DNA of 23,038 bases, from assembly GCA_964402405.1 (NCBI GenBank), contig CAYOCE010000018.1:1-23038 (forward strand), written 5' to 3'. Made by a program: the position numbers and the translations under genes. A model generated the notes under the pieces. That model saw nothing but the letters and a program-made list of their open reading frames with translations, was not told the origin of the DNA and searched no databases. Shown one piece after another: positions 15,221 to 22,936 of this stretch; position 1 is the stretch's first letter, and every line of letters starts with the position of its first letter. This DNA is from CAYOCE01 sp964402405. Its GTDB lineage: Bacteria; Pseudomonadota; Alphaproteobacteria; UBA7879.

Positions 15221-15397
15221 ATGGCCGAAAAAACATATACACCTGCTAACAAAAATCGTATTCCCATGCGCAAGAGATTCCAACGCCTAATGGGTTGGGT
15301 GATTGTTATCGCTGGTACAATGGGCCTATTTTATGTAGGATTTTTGATGGAAAAGGATCTCGGTGCTAAAGGTAAACCTTCTAGTATCCAAAACTAA
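15221..15397 (+). CDS. 58-residue single-span membrane protein
   Basis: A short gene opens with ATG at 15221 and ends with TAA at 15395-15397. The product begins MAEKTYTPANK, has a basic patch (RIPMRKRFQR) and one strong transmembrane helix, WVIVIAGTMGLFYVGFLM, then a short polar tail. The positive patch before the helix predicts an N-in, C-out orientation. I recognise no family. AAGAG precedes the start. The thioredoxin-like gene begins 20 bp downstream, so the two are probably one transcript and may work together at the membrane, for example in cytochrome or envelope thiol chemistry; that is only a guess from position. Confidence 0.6.
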   Translation: MAEKTYTPANKNRIPMRKRFQRLMGWVIVIAGTMGLFYVGFLMEKDLGAKGKPSSIQN

Positions 15398-15417
15398 GGA
15401 TTTCAAAGGAAAAAATA

Positions 15418-15963
15418 GTGATAAAAAAATTCAAATTCAAATGGGCTTATCCTTTTGTGAAGGGTTTAGTATTAAGTCTATTTCTGTGTGGGTATTCTCC
15501 TGTTTGCATTAATGCCTCTGATATTCTGGAAAAATCCATTTTGGGAGTGAAGCTCATAACGCTTTCAAAAGATCCCTTACCCCAAGAAGATTTTTTAGGG
15601 CACTTTACGATAATTTATGTTTTTGCAACCTGGTGTCCCACTTGTCATAAGTCCATTCCTGCCTTGAAAGAGCTGGGTATTCCGGTTTACGGATTATCCT
15701 ATAAATCCAAAAATGAGCTCACAAAACATTGGGTTAAAAAACATGAGGCCAAATGGGGCAAAGTTTTGTGGGATCCCTCAGGAAAGCGTACGGAATCTCT
15801 AGGAATCAAAGCTGTTCCTCAGACCTACTTGATTGATCCTAATGGCAAAATCATCTTTCATCATCAGGGCGTTATACGGGACCGTCATGTTAGTCAAATG
15901 AAACTTCTGTTGGGAAATGATAAGAAAAAATCTGAAATGTATAATAGTAGCGCTGGTGGATAA
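15418..15963 (+). CDS. TlpA/CcmG-like periplasmic thiol-disulfide oxidoreductase
   Basis: A 181-residue exported thioredoxin-fold protein. The signal or anchor spans about residues 12-33 (YPFVKGLVLSLFLCGYS). The active site is in YVFATWCPTCHKSIPAL (WCPTC, about 72-76). The cis-proline loop is AVPQTYLIDPNGKIIFHHQG, which matches the TlpA/ResA/CcmG branch. Such proteins reduce disulfides in the periplasm, often during cytochrome c maturation, powered by a CcdA/DsbD-type donor. The domain is on the short side, and its CcmG-type assignment is not certain. GTG at 15418 follows AAAGGA at good spacing. It shares a likely transcript with the small membrane protein at 15221. Confidence 0.85.
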   Translation: MIKKFKFKWAYPFVKGLVLSLFLCGYSPVCINASDILEKSILGVKLITLSKDPLPQEDFLGHFTIIYVFATWCPTCHKSIPALKELGIPVYGLSYKSKNELTKHWVKKHEAKWGKVLWDPSGKRTESLGIKAVPQTYLIDPNGKIIFHHQGVIRDRHVSQMKLLLGNDKKKSEMYNSSAGG

Positions 15964-15988
15964 TAGTTTGTGAGATTTCTTAACTTGC

Positions 15989-16061
15989 TTTATCTGCAAT
16001 TTATCGGCATAATGTGTAGATGATTAATGCTGATAAAGCGCAGATATTATGCCGATAAATT
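15989..16061. promoter_or_regulatory. operator array overlapping the fic start codon
   Basis: Five copies of a GCNGATA core lie within 70 bp. Two are reversed (15991-15997 and 16002-16008) and three are forward (16029-16035, 16040-16046, 16051-16057). Three of them extend to ATGCNGATAAA. The outer pair forms a perfect 16-bp inverted repeat, AATTTATCGGCATAAT (15998-16013) and ATTATGCCGATAAATT (16046-16061), and the right arm contains the ATG of the fic gene. No ribosome-binding site is visible. The layout suggests cooperative binding of a dimeric regulator that blocks transcription or translation start. Confidence 0.7.
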
Positions 16062-17143
16062 TTACGCCAAATTATACAATTACATCTAAAATCGCAAATT
16101 GTCTTATGCGAATTGAGGCAGTAAAGGAAAAAGCTGTACATCTTCCTTTGACACCTACAGTATTGCGTTCTTTGCGTGAAACAGCGCGACTTTATACAAC
16201 TCATTATTCCACTATGATTGAGGGAAATCGTTTAGAGCCAGATCAAATTGGTGTTGTTTTAAAGCACGAAGGACATTTTCCGGGACGTGAGCGAGATGAA
16301 CATGAGGTAAAAGGCTACTATGCAGCCTTGACGCAAGTTGAACAATGGGCGGCAAGATCGTCCTCTGTTACCGAAAAGATGATTCAGACCTTGCATGCTC
16401 TTGTCATGGCTGATGGTAGATCAAAAGTAAAATTAACCCCTTATCGAGATGGTCAAAATGTGATTCGTGATGGCATAACACGAGCTATCGTTTATATGCC
16501 ACCCGAGGCTAAGGATGTTCCCGGTCTTATGGAGGGGATGGTAAATTGGATTAATAATAGCTCAAACACTCCGTGCCCAATCGTGGCAGGAATTGCTCAT
16601 TATCAATTTGCGACGATTCATCCTTACTATGATGGAAATGGGCGTACAGCAAGGCTTCTCACCACTCTAGTCCTTCACTTAGGAGGATATGATTTAAAAG
16701 GATTATATTCCTTGGAAGAATATTACGCCCGTAATTTGGGGGCTTATTACGAGGCTATTAGCGTAGGGGATTCTCATAACTATTATATGGGACGAGCTGA
16801 AACAGATATAACAAAATGGATAGAATATTTCATAGAGGGAATGGCTATATCCTTTGAGAATGTCTTGAAGCGCATGATGGAAGCTGGGGAACAAGGATGC
16901 CCAGATCAAAGCAGCTTGATTCGTAATCTTGATCCAAGGCAACGCAAAGCCCTTGAGTTATTCCAAGAATTTGAAATTATTACAGCTAATCAAATTGCAG
17001 ATCTATTTGGTTTTAGGCCTCGTACAAGTGCACAAATATGTAAAGAATGGGCTGATCAGGGATTTTTAGAAATTGTAGATTTTTCAAACAAAGGCAGAAA
17101 ATATAAGCTTTCCAAGGCCTATAAAAATTTGATCATCAAATGA
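16049..17143 (+). CDS. Fic-family protein (putative AMP-transferase) with C-terminal winged helix
   Basis: Fic enzymes usually transfer AMP from ATP to a hydroxyl on a target protein. The 364 residues include the catalytic motif HPYYDGNGRTAR (191-202) with the active His191, an upstream flap region and an N-terminal inhibitory helix, HYSTMIEGNRL, with the (S/T)xxxE(G/N) signature (Ser54, Glu58, Gly59). This places it in the class with an intramolecular N-terminal inhibitor, so activity is probably held off until released. Residues about 305-360, LDPRQRKALELFQEFEIITANQIADLFGFRPRTSAQI, form a winged helix-turn-helix that could bind DNA, perhaps the sites over its own start. The stop overlaps the start of the APH gene by 4 bp. 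No ribosome site is visible before 16049. Confidence 0.93.
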   Translation: MPINFTPNYTITSKIANCLMRIEAVKEKAVHLPLTPTVLRSLRETARLYTTHYSTMIEGNRLEPDQIGVVLKHEGHFPGRERDEHEVKGYYAALTQVEQWAARSSSVTEKMIQTLHALVMADGRSKVKLTPYRDGQNVIRDGITRAIVYMPPEAKDVPGLMEGMVNWINNSSNTPCPIVAGIAHYQFATIHPYYDGNGRTARLLTTLVLHLGGYDLKGLYSLEEYYARNLGAYYEAISVGDSHNYYMGRAETDITKWIEYFIEGMAISFENVLKRMMEAGEQGCPDQSSLIRNLDPRQRKALELFQEFEIITANQIADLFGFRPRTSAQICKEWADQGFLEIVDFSNKGRKYKLSKAYKNLIIK

Positions 17144-18027
17144 CCCCCTTCGAAACCAGCATCATCAACATCTACGGCGACCAAGGCAAAGAGTGGTTGT
17201 TCCATCTACCAAAAATCGTTGAAGAAGTCTCTCTTAAATGGAATTTGTCGGATTTTAAGCCTGTTGAAAATTTGTCTTATAACTATGTGTTATCAGGGAT
17301 GCAGGGCAATCAGCATATCATTTTGAAACTGGGGCTTGATATTGGGGGGCTAAGTCGAGAGGTATCTGCCTTAAAGGCCTTTGCAGGGCTTAGAGTTGTT
17401 AAAATCTTAGCAGAGCAGCCAGGAGCCTTATTGCTTGAGCGAGCAATGCCGGGGATTTCTTTAAAATCCTATTTTCCGGAACGAGATGATGAGGCTATCC
17501 AAATGGCTTGTCAGGTCATGCATCAATTACATCAAGCTCCGATTCCTTCAACACATACATTTCCCCATATTCGAGATTGGCTTGAGGTGATTGATAAGGA
17601 TTGGGATATCCCCGACCTTTATTTGAAAAAGGCGAGACTACTTAGAAATGACCTATTGGAAACCTCAGCCCCCGCCGTTTTGCTTCATGGGGATTTGCAT
17701 CATGATAATATTTTACAGCAGGGGAAAGCGTGGGTTGCCATTGATCCTAAAGGCATAATAGGGGAGGAGGCTTATGAGGTCGCAGCCTTTATTCGAAACC
17801 CCATGCCCGAGCTTCTTGATTTTCCAAATGCCATAAATATTATTACAAATCGAATTGATCAATTTGCAAAATATCTTGAGCTAGATCCTACGCGCATCAC
17901 CCAGTGGTGCTTCGTCCAATCTGTTCTTGCCTGGGTTTGGGCAACAGAGGACAATGCTGATCCAGACTATTTCAAGCGTTTTACGGCTATTTTTGATGAG
18001 TCCTTAAATCTTCAGCCCGACCCCTAG
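17140..18027 (+). CDS. APH(6)/streptomycin kinase-like aminoglycoside phosphotransferase
   Basis: A 295-residue kinase of the aminoglycoside/hydroxyurea resistance kinase family, whose members phosphorylate streptomycin at the 6-OH. The kinase parts are present: an ATP-lysine in HIILKLG (Lys63), LLLERAMPG as hinge region, the catalytic loop LLHGDLHHDNIL (Asp185, Asn190), the metal-binding WVAIDPKGIIGEEAYEVA (Asp202) and NP after it. Length and motifs match APH(6), but chromosomal homologues need not act on drugs. The ATG lies within the Fic stop (ATGA, 17140-17143), so translation of the two is coupled and the kinase is probably under the same operator array. Its 3' end overlaps the convergent outer-membrane gene by 24 bp. 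Confidence 0.88.
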   Translation: MTPFETSIINIYGDQGKEWLFHLPKIVEEVSLKWNLSDFKPVENLSYNYVLSGMQGNQHIILKLGLDIGGLSREVSALKAFAGLRVVKILAEQPGALLLERAMPGISLKSYFPERDDEAIQMACQVMHQLHQAPIPSTHTFPHIRDWLEVIDKDWDIPDLYLKKARLLRNDLLETSAPAVLLHGDLHHDNILQQGKAWVAIDPKGIIGEEAYEVAAFIRNPMPELLDFPNAINIITNRIDQFAKYLELDPTRITQWCFVQSVLAWVWATEDNADPDYFKRFTAIFDESLNLQPDP

Positions 18028-19068
18028 CATTATTTTGAATTTGCTTGGCATTTTCTTCCAGGTGGCGTTTACATTTTGGGAGACACCTTTTTTCCCAACG
18101 GCAATTCCATAATCAAATTCAATACGGGCGGTGCCTCGGTTTCCGAGCATCATTTCAAAACCAATGCCGGGACCAGCATCAAATCCAAAGAAGTTAAGGC
18201 TCTTGGCCCAAGGGGTCCATCTATAGTTGGTTCCATTAACGCCAAGCTTGAAATAAGCCAAATACTTATCATCAAAGACAGGACCCACACGCCCAGAAAG
18301 TCCAACATTCACGCCTTGAGAGAATTTCACGTTCTTATCTTTTGCTGTGCTGTATCCAACAGTTGCCTCTCCACCCACATAGAAACGCTGCTGCACGAGA
18401 ATGCCATAACCTCCGTAGAGAGAAAGCTGAAGCCCCCCTGCAGAAATCTTTCCATATCCTAAAGGATTGCCGCCGGGTGTTGAAGGTCCTCTATAATATT
18501 GACCCCCATGAATGTTTACATAGCCTAGTCCCAACCCCACATAAAGACCTGCAAGCCCGTTACCCATAGCGCTCTGGAGTGTTCTACTGATATCTTGTCC
18601 TATTTGAGAAAGATCAGGGGACGGGGATCCATTAGACCCCATACTGCCCCCAGCTCCCATCATGCCACTGTTCATACCCATATTGCCGCCGCCGCCCATG
18701 TTATTGCCGCCGCCATACATGCCACCACCTGACATTCCGCCACCTGACATTCCNNNNNNNNNNNNNNNNNNNNNNNNNNNNNNNNNNNNNNNNNNNNNNN
18801 NNNNNNNNNNNNNNNNNNNNNNNNNNNNNNNNNNNNNNNNNNNNNNNNNNNNNCCACCTGACATTCCGCCACCTGACATTCCACCACCCATGCCTCCACC
18901 TGACATGCCACCACCTGACATTCCACTGCCCATGCCTCCACCGCCACCATACATATTATTTCCCCCACCCATGCCATTGCCTGGTGAAAAAACAGAAAGC
19001 GCGCTACTGATAATGGTGAAAAATAAAACGAATGATAGAAAGAACCTTTTATAAAAACACTGCTGCAT
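18004..19068 (-). CDS. outer-membrane barrel protein with Gly/Met/Ser-rich tandem-repeat N-terminus (contains assembly gap)
   Basis: The protein begins with a signal peptide (MQQCFYKRFFLSFVLFFTIISSALS). A low-complexity region of GMSGG/GMGGG/GMYGG units follows, about 100 residues as drawn, but with a 100-N gap in it. A C-terminal beta-barrel of about 200 residues follows, from LAGLYVGLGLGYVNIHGG to KFKIMLGVGLKI. Both sides of the gap are in the same frame as drawn, which favours an intact gene. The barrel ends in Ile rather than Phe. A frame from 19089 is open, but AAGGGG lies 6 nt before the ATG at 19068. The Gly/Met-rich part is probably a flexible surface region, and Met richness could mean metal binding or oxidant scavenging, which is speculation. 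The stop overlaps the convergent APH gene. Confidence 0.8.
   Translation of the reverse strand: MQQCFYKRFFLSFVLFFTIISSALSVFSPGNGMGGGNNMYGGGGGMGSGMSGGGMSGGGMGGGMSGGGMSGXXXXXXXXXXXXXXXXXXXXXXXXXXXXXXXXXXGMSGGGMSGGGMYGGGNNMGGGGNMGMNSGMMGAGGSMGSNGSPSPDLSQIGQDISRTLQSAMGNGLAGLYVGLGLGYVNIHGGQYYRGPSTPGGNPLGYGKISAGGLQLSLYGGYGILVQQRFYVGGEATVGYSTAKDKNVKFSQGVNVGLSGRVGPVFDDKYLAYFKLGVNGTNYRWTPWAKSLNFFGFDAGPGIGFEMMLGNRGTARIEFDYGIAVGKKGVSQNVNATWKKMPSKFKIMLGVGLKI
18722..18924 (-). repeat. 15-bp coding tandem repeat (MSGGG units)
   Basis: CCACCTGACATTCCG and close variants repeat in 15-bp steps on both sides of the N gap, with each unit encoding Met-Ser-Gly-Gly-Gly or a variant with Gly or Tyr. The period is a multiple of three, so gain or loss of units changes length but not frame. 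Confidence 0.85.
18754..18853. other. assembly gap of exactly 100 N
   Basis: The run is 100 N long and lies inside the 15-bp tandem repeat, as expected when short reads collapse a repeat. The round number suggests a placeholder, so the true length of the repeat and of the protein is unknown. Confidence 0.97.
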
Positions 19069-19250
19069 TTTTTCCCCTTTAATATGCAATTTTAAATATT
19101 ATCAGACTCTACTAAAAAAATCTTTGAATTGCAAGCGATCACAAGAGGCTTCCTATCCCTTGTTAGGAGCGTATTCAATAACACCAGTTGCAAAAAGTTT
19201 AGAACCTGCTACATTTTGAAATATTCTTTATAGGAAATCCCAAGAAAAAC

Positions 19251-20264
19251 ATGAAGTTTTTAGATCAAGTTAAAATATATTTGAAAAGTGGCGCAGGCGG
19301 TAACGGCTGCGTTAGCTTTAGGCGTGAAAAATATGTGGAATTTGGCGGGCCAAATGGGGGCGACGGGGGTAGAGGCGGCAATATCTACATCAAGGCCGTT
19401 CCCAATTTAAATACGTTGATTGATTATCGCTACCAGCAACACTTCAAGGCTGAGCGTGGCCATGGAGGGGAGGGGAGTGAACGCACGGGTCGCAAGGGTG
19501 AAGATCTGATTTTACAGGTACCCATTGGAACCCAGATTTTTGCGAATGATAAGGAAACGCTGCTTGCGGATTTGGAAAACCCAGGCGAGATGGTATTATT
19601 GCTCGAAGGAGGACAGGGGGGCGCGGGGAATACCCGCTTTAAATCCTCCACCAACCGAGCACCACGCCGGGCTACTCCCGGAGGTGAAGCCCAGGAAATG
19701 TGGGTGTGGTTGCAGCTGAAATTGATTGCGGATGTGGGATTGCTGGGGCTTCCCAATGCGGGAAAATCAACATTTTTAAGTGTGGTGACCAGTGCCAAGC
19801 CCAAAATTGCTGACTATCCCTTTACAACACTACATCCTCAATTGGGTGTCGTGCGCATTGGGGATGATGAATTCGTGATTGCCGATATCCCCGGATTGAT
19901 CGAAGGGGCCAGTGATGGAGCAGGCCTGGGGACTAGGTTTTTGGGTCATATCGAAAGATGTCGTGTTTTAATTCATTTGATAGATGGAAGCGGCGAAGAT
20001 GTAGGGACTCAATATCAGACTATCCGGGAAGAGCTTCATCAGTATGGTCATGATTTGCAAGACAAAGATGAAATCGTTGTGTTAAATAAATGCGACATGT
20101 TAACGGATGAAGAAATCGAGGATAAGATGACGGCCCTGTGCGAAGCCTCGGGCCAGCAGGTTTTGCCTATGTCTAGCAAAACAAAAAAAGGGGTTGACCC
20201 CATTTTGTACCAGGCCCTAAAGTTGGTTAAAGAAAGTAAACAGTTAGAATTGGAAAAGGAGTAA
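19251..20264 (+). CDS. obgE: Obg-family GTPase
   Basis: ObgE is an essential GTPase that binds the 50S subunit and links ribosome assembly with growth and stress. The 337 residues are the normal core length. Residues 1-158 form the glycine-rich Obg fold (SGAGGNGCVSFRREKYV, GGPNGGDGGRGG, GGQGGAGN). Residues 159-330 are the G domain: G1 GLPNAGKS (166-173), G2 in DYPFTTLHP, G3 DIPGLIEGA (212-220), G4 NKCD (279-282) and G5 SSKT (308-311). There is no long C-terminal acidic domain, as in many alphaproteobacteria. The usual upstream rplU-rpmA pair is absent from this window. Only a weak purine stretch precedes the ATG. gapR follows after 5 bp. Confidence 0.97.
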   Translation: MKFLDQVKIYLKSGAGGNGCVSFRREKYVEFGGPNGGDGGRGGNIYIKAVPNLNTLIDYRYQQHFKAERGHGGEGSERTGRKGEDLILQVPIGTQIFANDKETLLADLENPGEMVLLLEGGQGGAGNTRFKSSTNRAPRRATPGGEAQEMWVWLQLKLIADVGLLGLPNAGKSTFLSVVTSAKPKIADYPFTTLHPQLGVVRIGDDEFVIADIPGLIEGASDGAGLGTRFLGHIERCRVLIHLIDGSGEDVGTQYQTIREELHQYGHDLQDKDEIVVLNKCDMLTDEEIEDKMTALCEASGQQVLPMSSKTKKGVDPILYQALKLVKESKQLELEKE

Positions 20265-20269
20265 GAAAT

Positions 20270-20536
20270 ATGTCAGTTGGTGGTATTTCAAGGGAACAAT
20301 TAAAATCATACATGGAACGTTTAGAGCGCCTCGAGGAAGAAAAAGCAGCGTTGATGGAAACAATTAAGGAAGTATTTGGCGAAGCGAAAGGCAATGGCTT
20401 TGACACCAAAATCATGAAGCAAGTTCTAAAGATTCGTAAAATGGACAAAGACGATCGGGATGAGCAAGAGGCCTTATTGGATCTGTATCTAAATGCTTTG
20501 GGAATGGCATCCGATGGAAATTCTGCTGCTGCGTAG
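20270..20536 (+). CDS. gapR: GapR-family (DUF2312/UPF0335) nucleoid-associated protein
   Basis: GapR is an alphaproteobacterial DNA-binding protein. In Caulobacter it binds overtwisted, AT-rich DNA ahead of replication forks and RNA polymerase, and stimulates gyrase and topoisomerase IV. The 88 residues match its normal length. The coiled-coil SREQLKSYMERLERLEEEKAALMETIKEVFGEAKGNGFD (7-45) and KIMKQVLKIRKMDKDDRDEQEALLDLYLNALG show the family's conserved core, notably EAKGNGFD and the basic KIRK patch that clamps DNA. AAGGAG of its ribosome site overlaps the obgE stop, and only 5 bp separate the genes, so co-transcription is likely. Its partner gyrase subunit gyrA lies at the other end of this window. 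Confidence 0.9.
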   Translation: MSVGGISREQLKSYMERLERLEEEKAALMETIKEVFGEAKGNGFDTKIMKQVLKIRKMDKDDRDEQEALLDLYLNALGMASDGNSAAA

Positions 20537-20582
20537 GGTGGAAGACGATATAAGTTTGGGGCTTTAGGACCAAAGGATCATT

Positions 20583-22109
20583 ATGGATAAAACTTTTTAT
20601 ATCACGACCCCCATTTATTATGTCAACGATGTGCCCCATATTGGCCACGCCTATACCACAACCGTGTGCGATATGATGGCCAGGTTCATGCGATTAGATG
20701 GCTATCAAGTCAAATTTTTGACAGGAACGGATGAGCATGGGCAAAAGGTGCAGAAGTCAGCTGAGAAGGCTGGGATGAGTCCGCAAGATTTTGTGGATCA
20801 GGTTTCCCAGAATTTCCGGGATTTGGCAAAACTCATGAACTTTTCCCAGGATGATTTTATCAGGACAACGGAACCTCGGCATATCAAGGCCGTGCAGCAC
20901 CTATGGCAAACTCTAATAGATAATGGGGACATTTACTTAGGCAGTTACCAAGGATGGTATGCCCTTCGGGATGAGGCGTTTTATGCCGAAAGCGAACTGG
21001 TGAATGGCAAGGCCCCCACAGGCGCTGAGGTTGAATGGGTCGAAGAACCCAGTTATTTCTTTAACCTTTCCAAATGGCAGGAACCCCTGCTGAAGTTTTA
21101 TCAGGATCATCCTGATTTCATCGCCCCCACTTCCAGACGTAATGAAGTCATTCGATTTGTGGAAGGCGGGCTAAAGGATCTATCCGTCTCCAGAACCAGT
21201 TTTTCTTGGGGCATTCCTGTTCCCAATGATGCCAAGCACATTATGTATGTGTGGTTGGATGCCTTGACTAATTATATTACCGCGATTGGATATCCTGATA
21301 ATATGGCGGAATACAAGGCCTATTGGCCCCAGTCGTTGCATGTGGTGGGGAAAGATATTCTTAGGTTTCATACGGTGTATTGGCCAGCATTTCTTATGGC
21401 TGCCGGTCTGATGCCCCCCAAGCGGGTGTTTGCCCACGGATTCTGGACACATGATGGTCAGAAGATGTCTAAGTCTTTGGGAAATGGCGTAGATCCAGTT
21501 GGTCTGGTTCATAAATATGGCGTGGATCAGGTTCGATATTTCTTATTGCGGGAAGTTCCCTTTGGCGAAGATGGGGACTTTTCGGAGCGGGCGCTGATAG
21601 GCCGCATCAACAGCGAGCTTGCCAATGATTTGGGGAATTTGGTACAGCGGGTTCTCTCTATGATTTATAAAAACTGTGATGCTAAGATTCCCTCTCACGG
21701 AGAATTCCTGGAAGCCGATGAAAAGATCCTAAGAGCGACTTATACCTTATTAGACCACGTACGCCCTTTGGTCCAAGACACTCAAGAAATCCATAAAGTA
21801 TGTGAGACCATCTGGGGTCTTATCCGAGAGGCCAATCGCTACGTGGATCACATGGCCCCCTGGGCGTTGCGCAAGACAGATCCTCAGCGCATGGAAACAG
21901 TTCTCTATGTCCTGGCGGAAGTTATTCGCTGCTTGGGGATTTTGATTAATCCCCTGATGCCCGTATCTTCGGATGCCCTATTGGATCAATTGGGAATTCC
22001 CGCTGATAAACGTACCTTTAAAGAGTTAAATTCATCTTCTGCTTTAGGAGTAGGGCAGGGGATTCGCGAGCCTGTAGGATTGTTCCCCCGGGTGGAAGTA
22101 GAGGCGTAA
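20583..22109 (+). CDS. metG: methionyl-tRNA synthetase
   Basis: MetRS charges both initiator and elongator tRNA(Met). At 508 residues it is the short form without the C-terminal dimerisation domain. HIGH is at 19-22 (NDVPHIGHAYTTT), KMSKS at 294-298 (DGQKMSKSLGNGVDP), and FLTGTDEHGQKVQ and VWLDALTNYI are family landmarks. The connective-peptide knuckle, which in many homologues has CxxC zinc ligands, reads QGWYALRDEAFYAESEL with no cysteines, so zinc is not bound there. The anticodon domain includes NRYVDHMAPWAL with the conserved Asn-Trp pattern. AAAGGA precedes the ATG. It is followed after 2 bp by tatD, a common alphaproteobacterial pairing. Confidence 0.97.
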   Translation: MDKTFYITTPIYYVNDVPHIGHAYTTTVCDMMARFMRLDGYQVKFLTGTDEHGQKVQKSAEKAGMSPQDFVDQVSQNFRDLAKLMNFSQDDFIRTTEPRHIKAVQHLWQTLIDNGDIYLGSYQGWYALRDEAFYAESELVNGKAPTGAEVEWVEEPSYFFNLSKWQEPLLKFYQDHPDFIAPTSRRNEVIRFVEGGLKDLSVSRTSFSWGIPVPNDAKHIMYVWLDALTNYITAIGYPDNMAEYKAYWPQSLHVVGKDILRFHTVYWPAFLMAAGLMPPKRVFAHGFWTHDGQKMSKSLGNGVDPVGLVHKYGVDQVRYFLLREVPFGEDGDFSERALIGRINSELANDLGNLVQRVLSMIYKNCDAKIPSHGEFLEADEKILRATYTLLDHVRPLVQDTQEIHKVCETIWGLIREANRYVDHMAPWALRKTDPQRMETVLYVLAEVIRCLGILINPLMPVSSDALLDQLGIPADKRTFKELNSSSALGVGQGIREPVGLFPRVEVEA

Positions 22110-22111
22110 AA

Positions 22112-22903
22112 ATGACCCACCCCATATTTGTTGATAGCCATTGCCATTTGAATTATGACGATTTCAAAGATGACTTTGCCGATGTGTTGGTGCGGGCGAA
22201 AAATGCAGGGGTGGGGACTCTTCTGACCATTAATACGAAACTCCATGAGGCGCCGGGCCTGATTAAAATTGCCGAAACATATCCCCAGATCTGGGCGTCT
22301 GTGGGTGTCCATCCCCATGAGGTTGAATCGGAGGGTGTGCCCTCTGTGGATCAATTGCGGCAGTTAATTCAGCACCCCAAGGTTGTAGCGTTGGGGGAAA
22401 CGGGCCTTGATTATTTTTATGAGCATAGCCCCCGGGATCTGCAACAGCAAAGCTTTCGGAATCATATCCGTCTTGCCAAAGAAACAAGCTTGCCCTTAGT
22501 GATTCATAGCCGTATGGCGGAGGATGATATTTTACGGATTTTGGATGAAGAACAAATTCAAGATCTGCCAAGGCCTGGTGTTATCCATTGCTTTAGCGGC
22601 ACGCGGGAGTTTGCAGAGGAAACGTTAAAACGAGGATTTTATATTTCTATTTCAGGAATTGTGACCTTCAAAAAGGCCGAGGATCTACGCGAAATTGTGA
22701 AGGATGTCCCTGTAAATCGCCTGCTGGTGGAAACCGATGCGCCGTACCTGGCCCCCATTCCCTTTCGCGGCAAGCGAAATGAGCCCGCCTATGTGGCCCA
22801 CACCGCCCAGCAAGTGGCGGATATAAAAGACATACCTCTTGCTGATCTTGCCCAAATCACCACACAGAATTTCCTTGATTTGTTTTGGAAAACGGGTGGT
22901 TGA
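22112..22903 (+). CDS. tatD: TatD-family metal-dependent hydrolase (deoxyribonuclease-like)
   Basis: A 263-residue TIM-barrel amidohydrolase of the TatD/YcfH family; members act as metal-dependent 3'-5' DNA or RNA exonucleases or on D-aminoacyl-tRNA. The metal ligands are all visible: DSHCHLNYD (His10, His12), GETGLDY (Glu96), VIHSR (His132), IHCFSG (His159) and ETDAPYLAP (Asp209). Length is typical. Its ATG lies 2 bp after the metG stop, so it is translated from the same message. In alphaproteobacteria a beta-lactamase-fold hydrolase often follows, but here a palindromic repeat and the window end come next. Confidence 0.94.
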   Translation: MTHPIFVDSHCHLNYDDFKDDFADVLVRAKNAGVGTLLTINTKLHEAPGLIKIAETYPQIWASVGVHPHEVESEGVPSVDQLRQLIQHPKVVALGETGLDYFYEHSPRDLQQQSFRNHIRLAKETSLPLVIHSRMAEDDILRILDEEQIQDLPRPGVIHCFSGTREFAEETLKRGFYISISGIVTFKKAEDLREIVKDVPVNRLLVETDAPYLAPIPFRGKRNEPAYVAHTAQQVADIKDIPLADLAQITTQNFLDLFWKTGG

Positions 22904-22936
22904 TTAACACGTCTTAAATAAAAAGTGCGCGCTACC

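Noticed and set aside
18722..18924. Regular short repeats around the N run that could suggest a CRISPR array
   Set aside because: The units are 15 bp with no spacers, stay in frame and encode MSGGG. It is a coding tandem repeat.
18662..19054. Plus-strand proline-rich frame (PPPDIPPPDI) opposite the Gly/Met-rich protein
   Set aside because: It is the reverse complement of the coding repeat. The minus-strand frame has a signal peptide, a ribosome site and a barrel domain, so it is the real gene.
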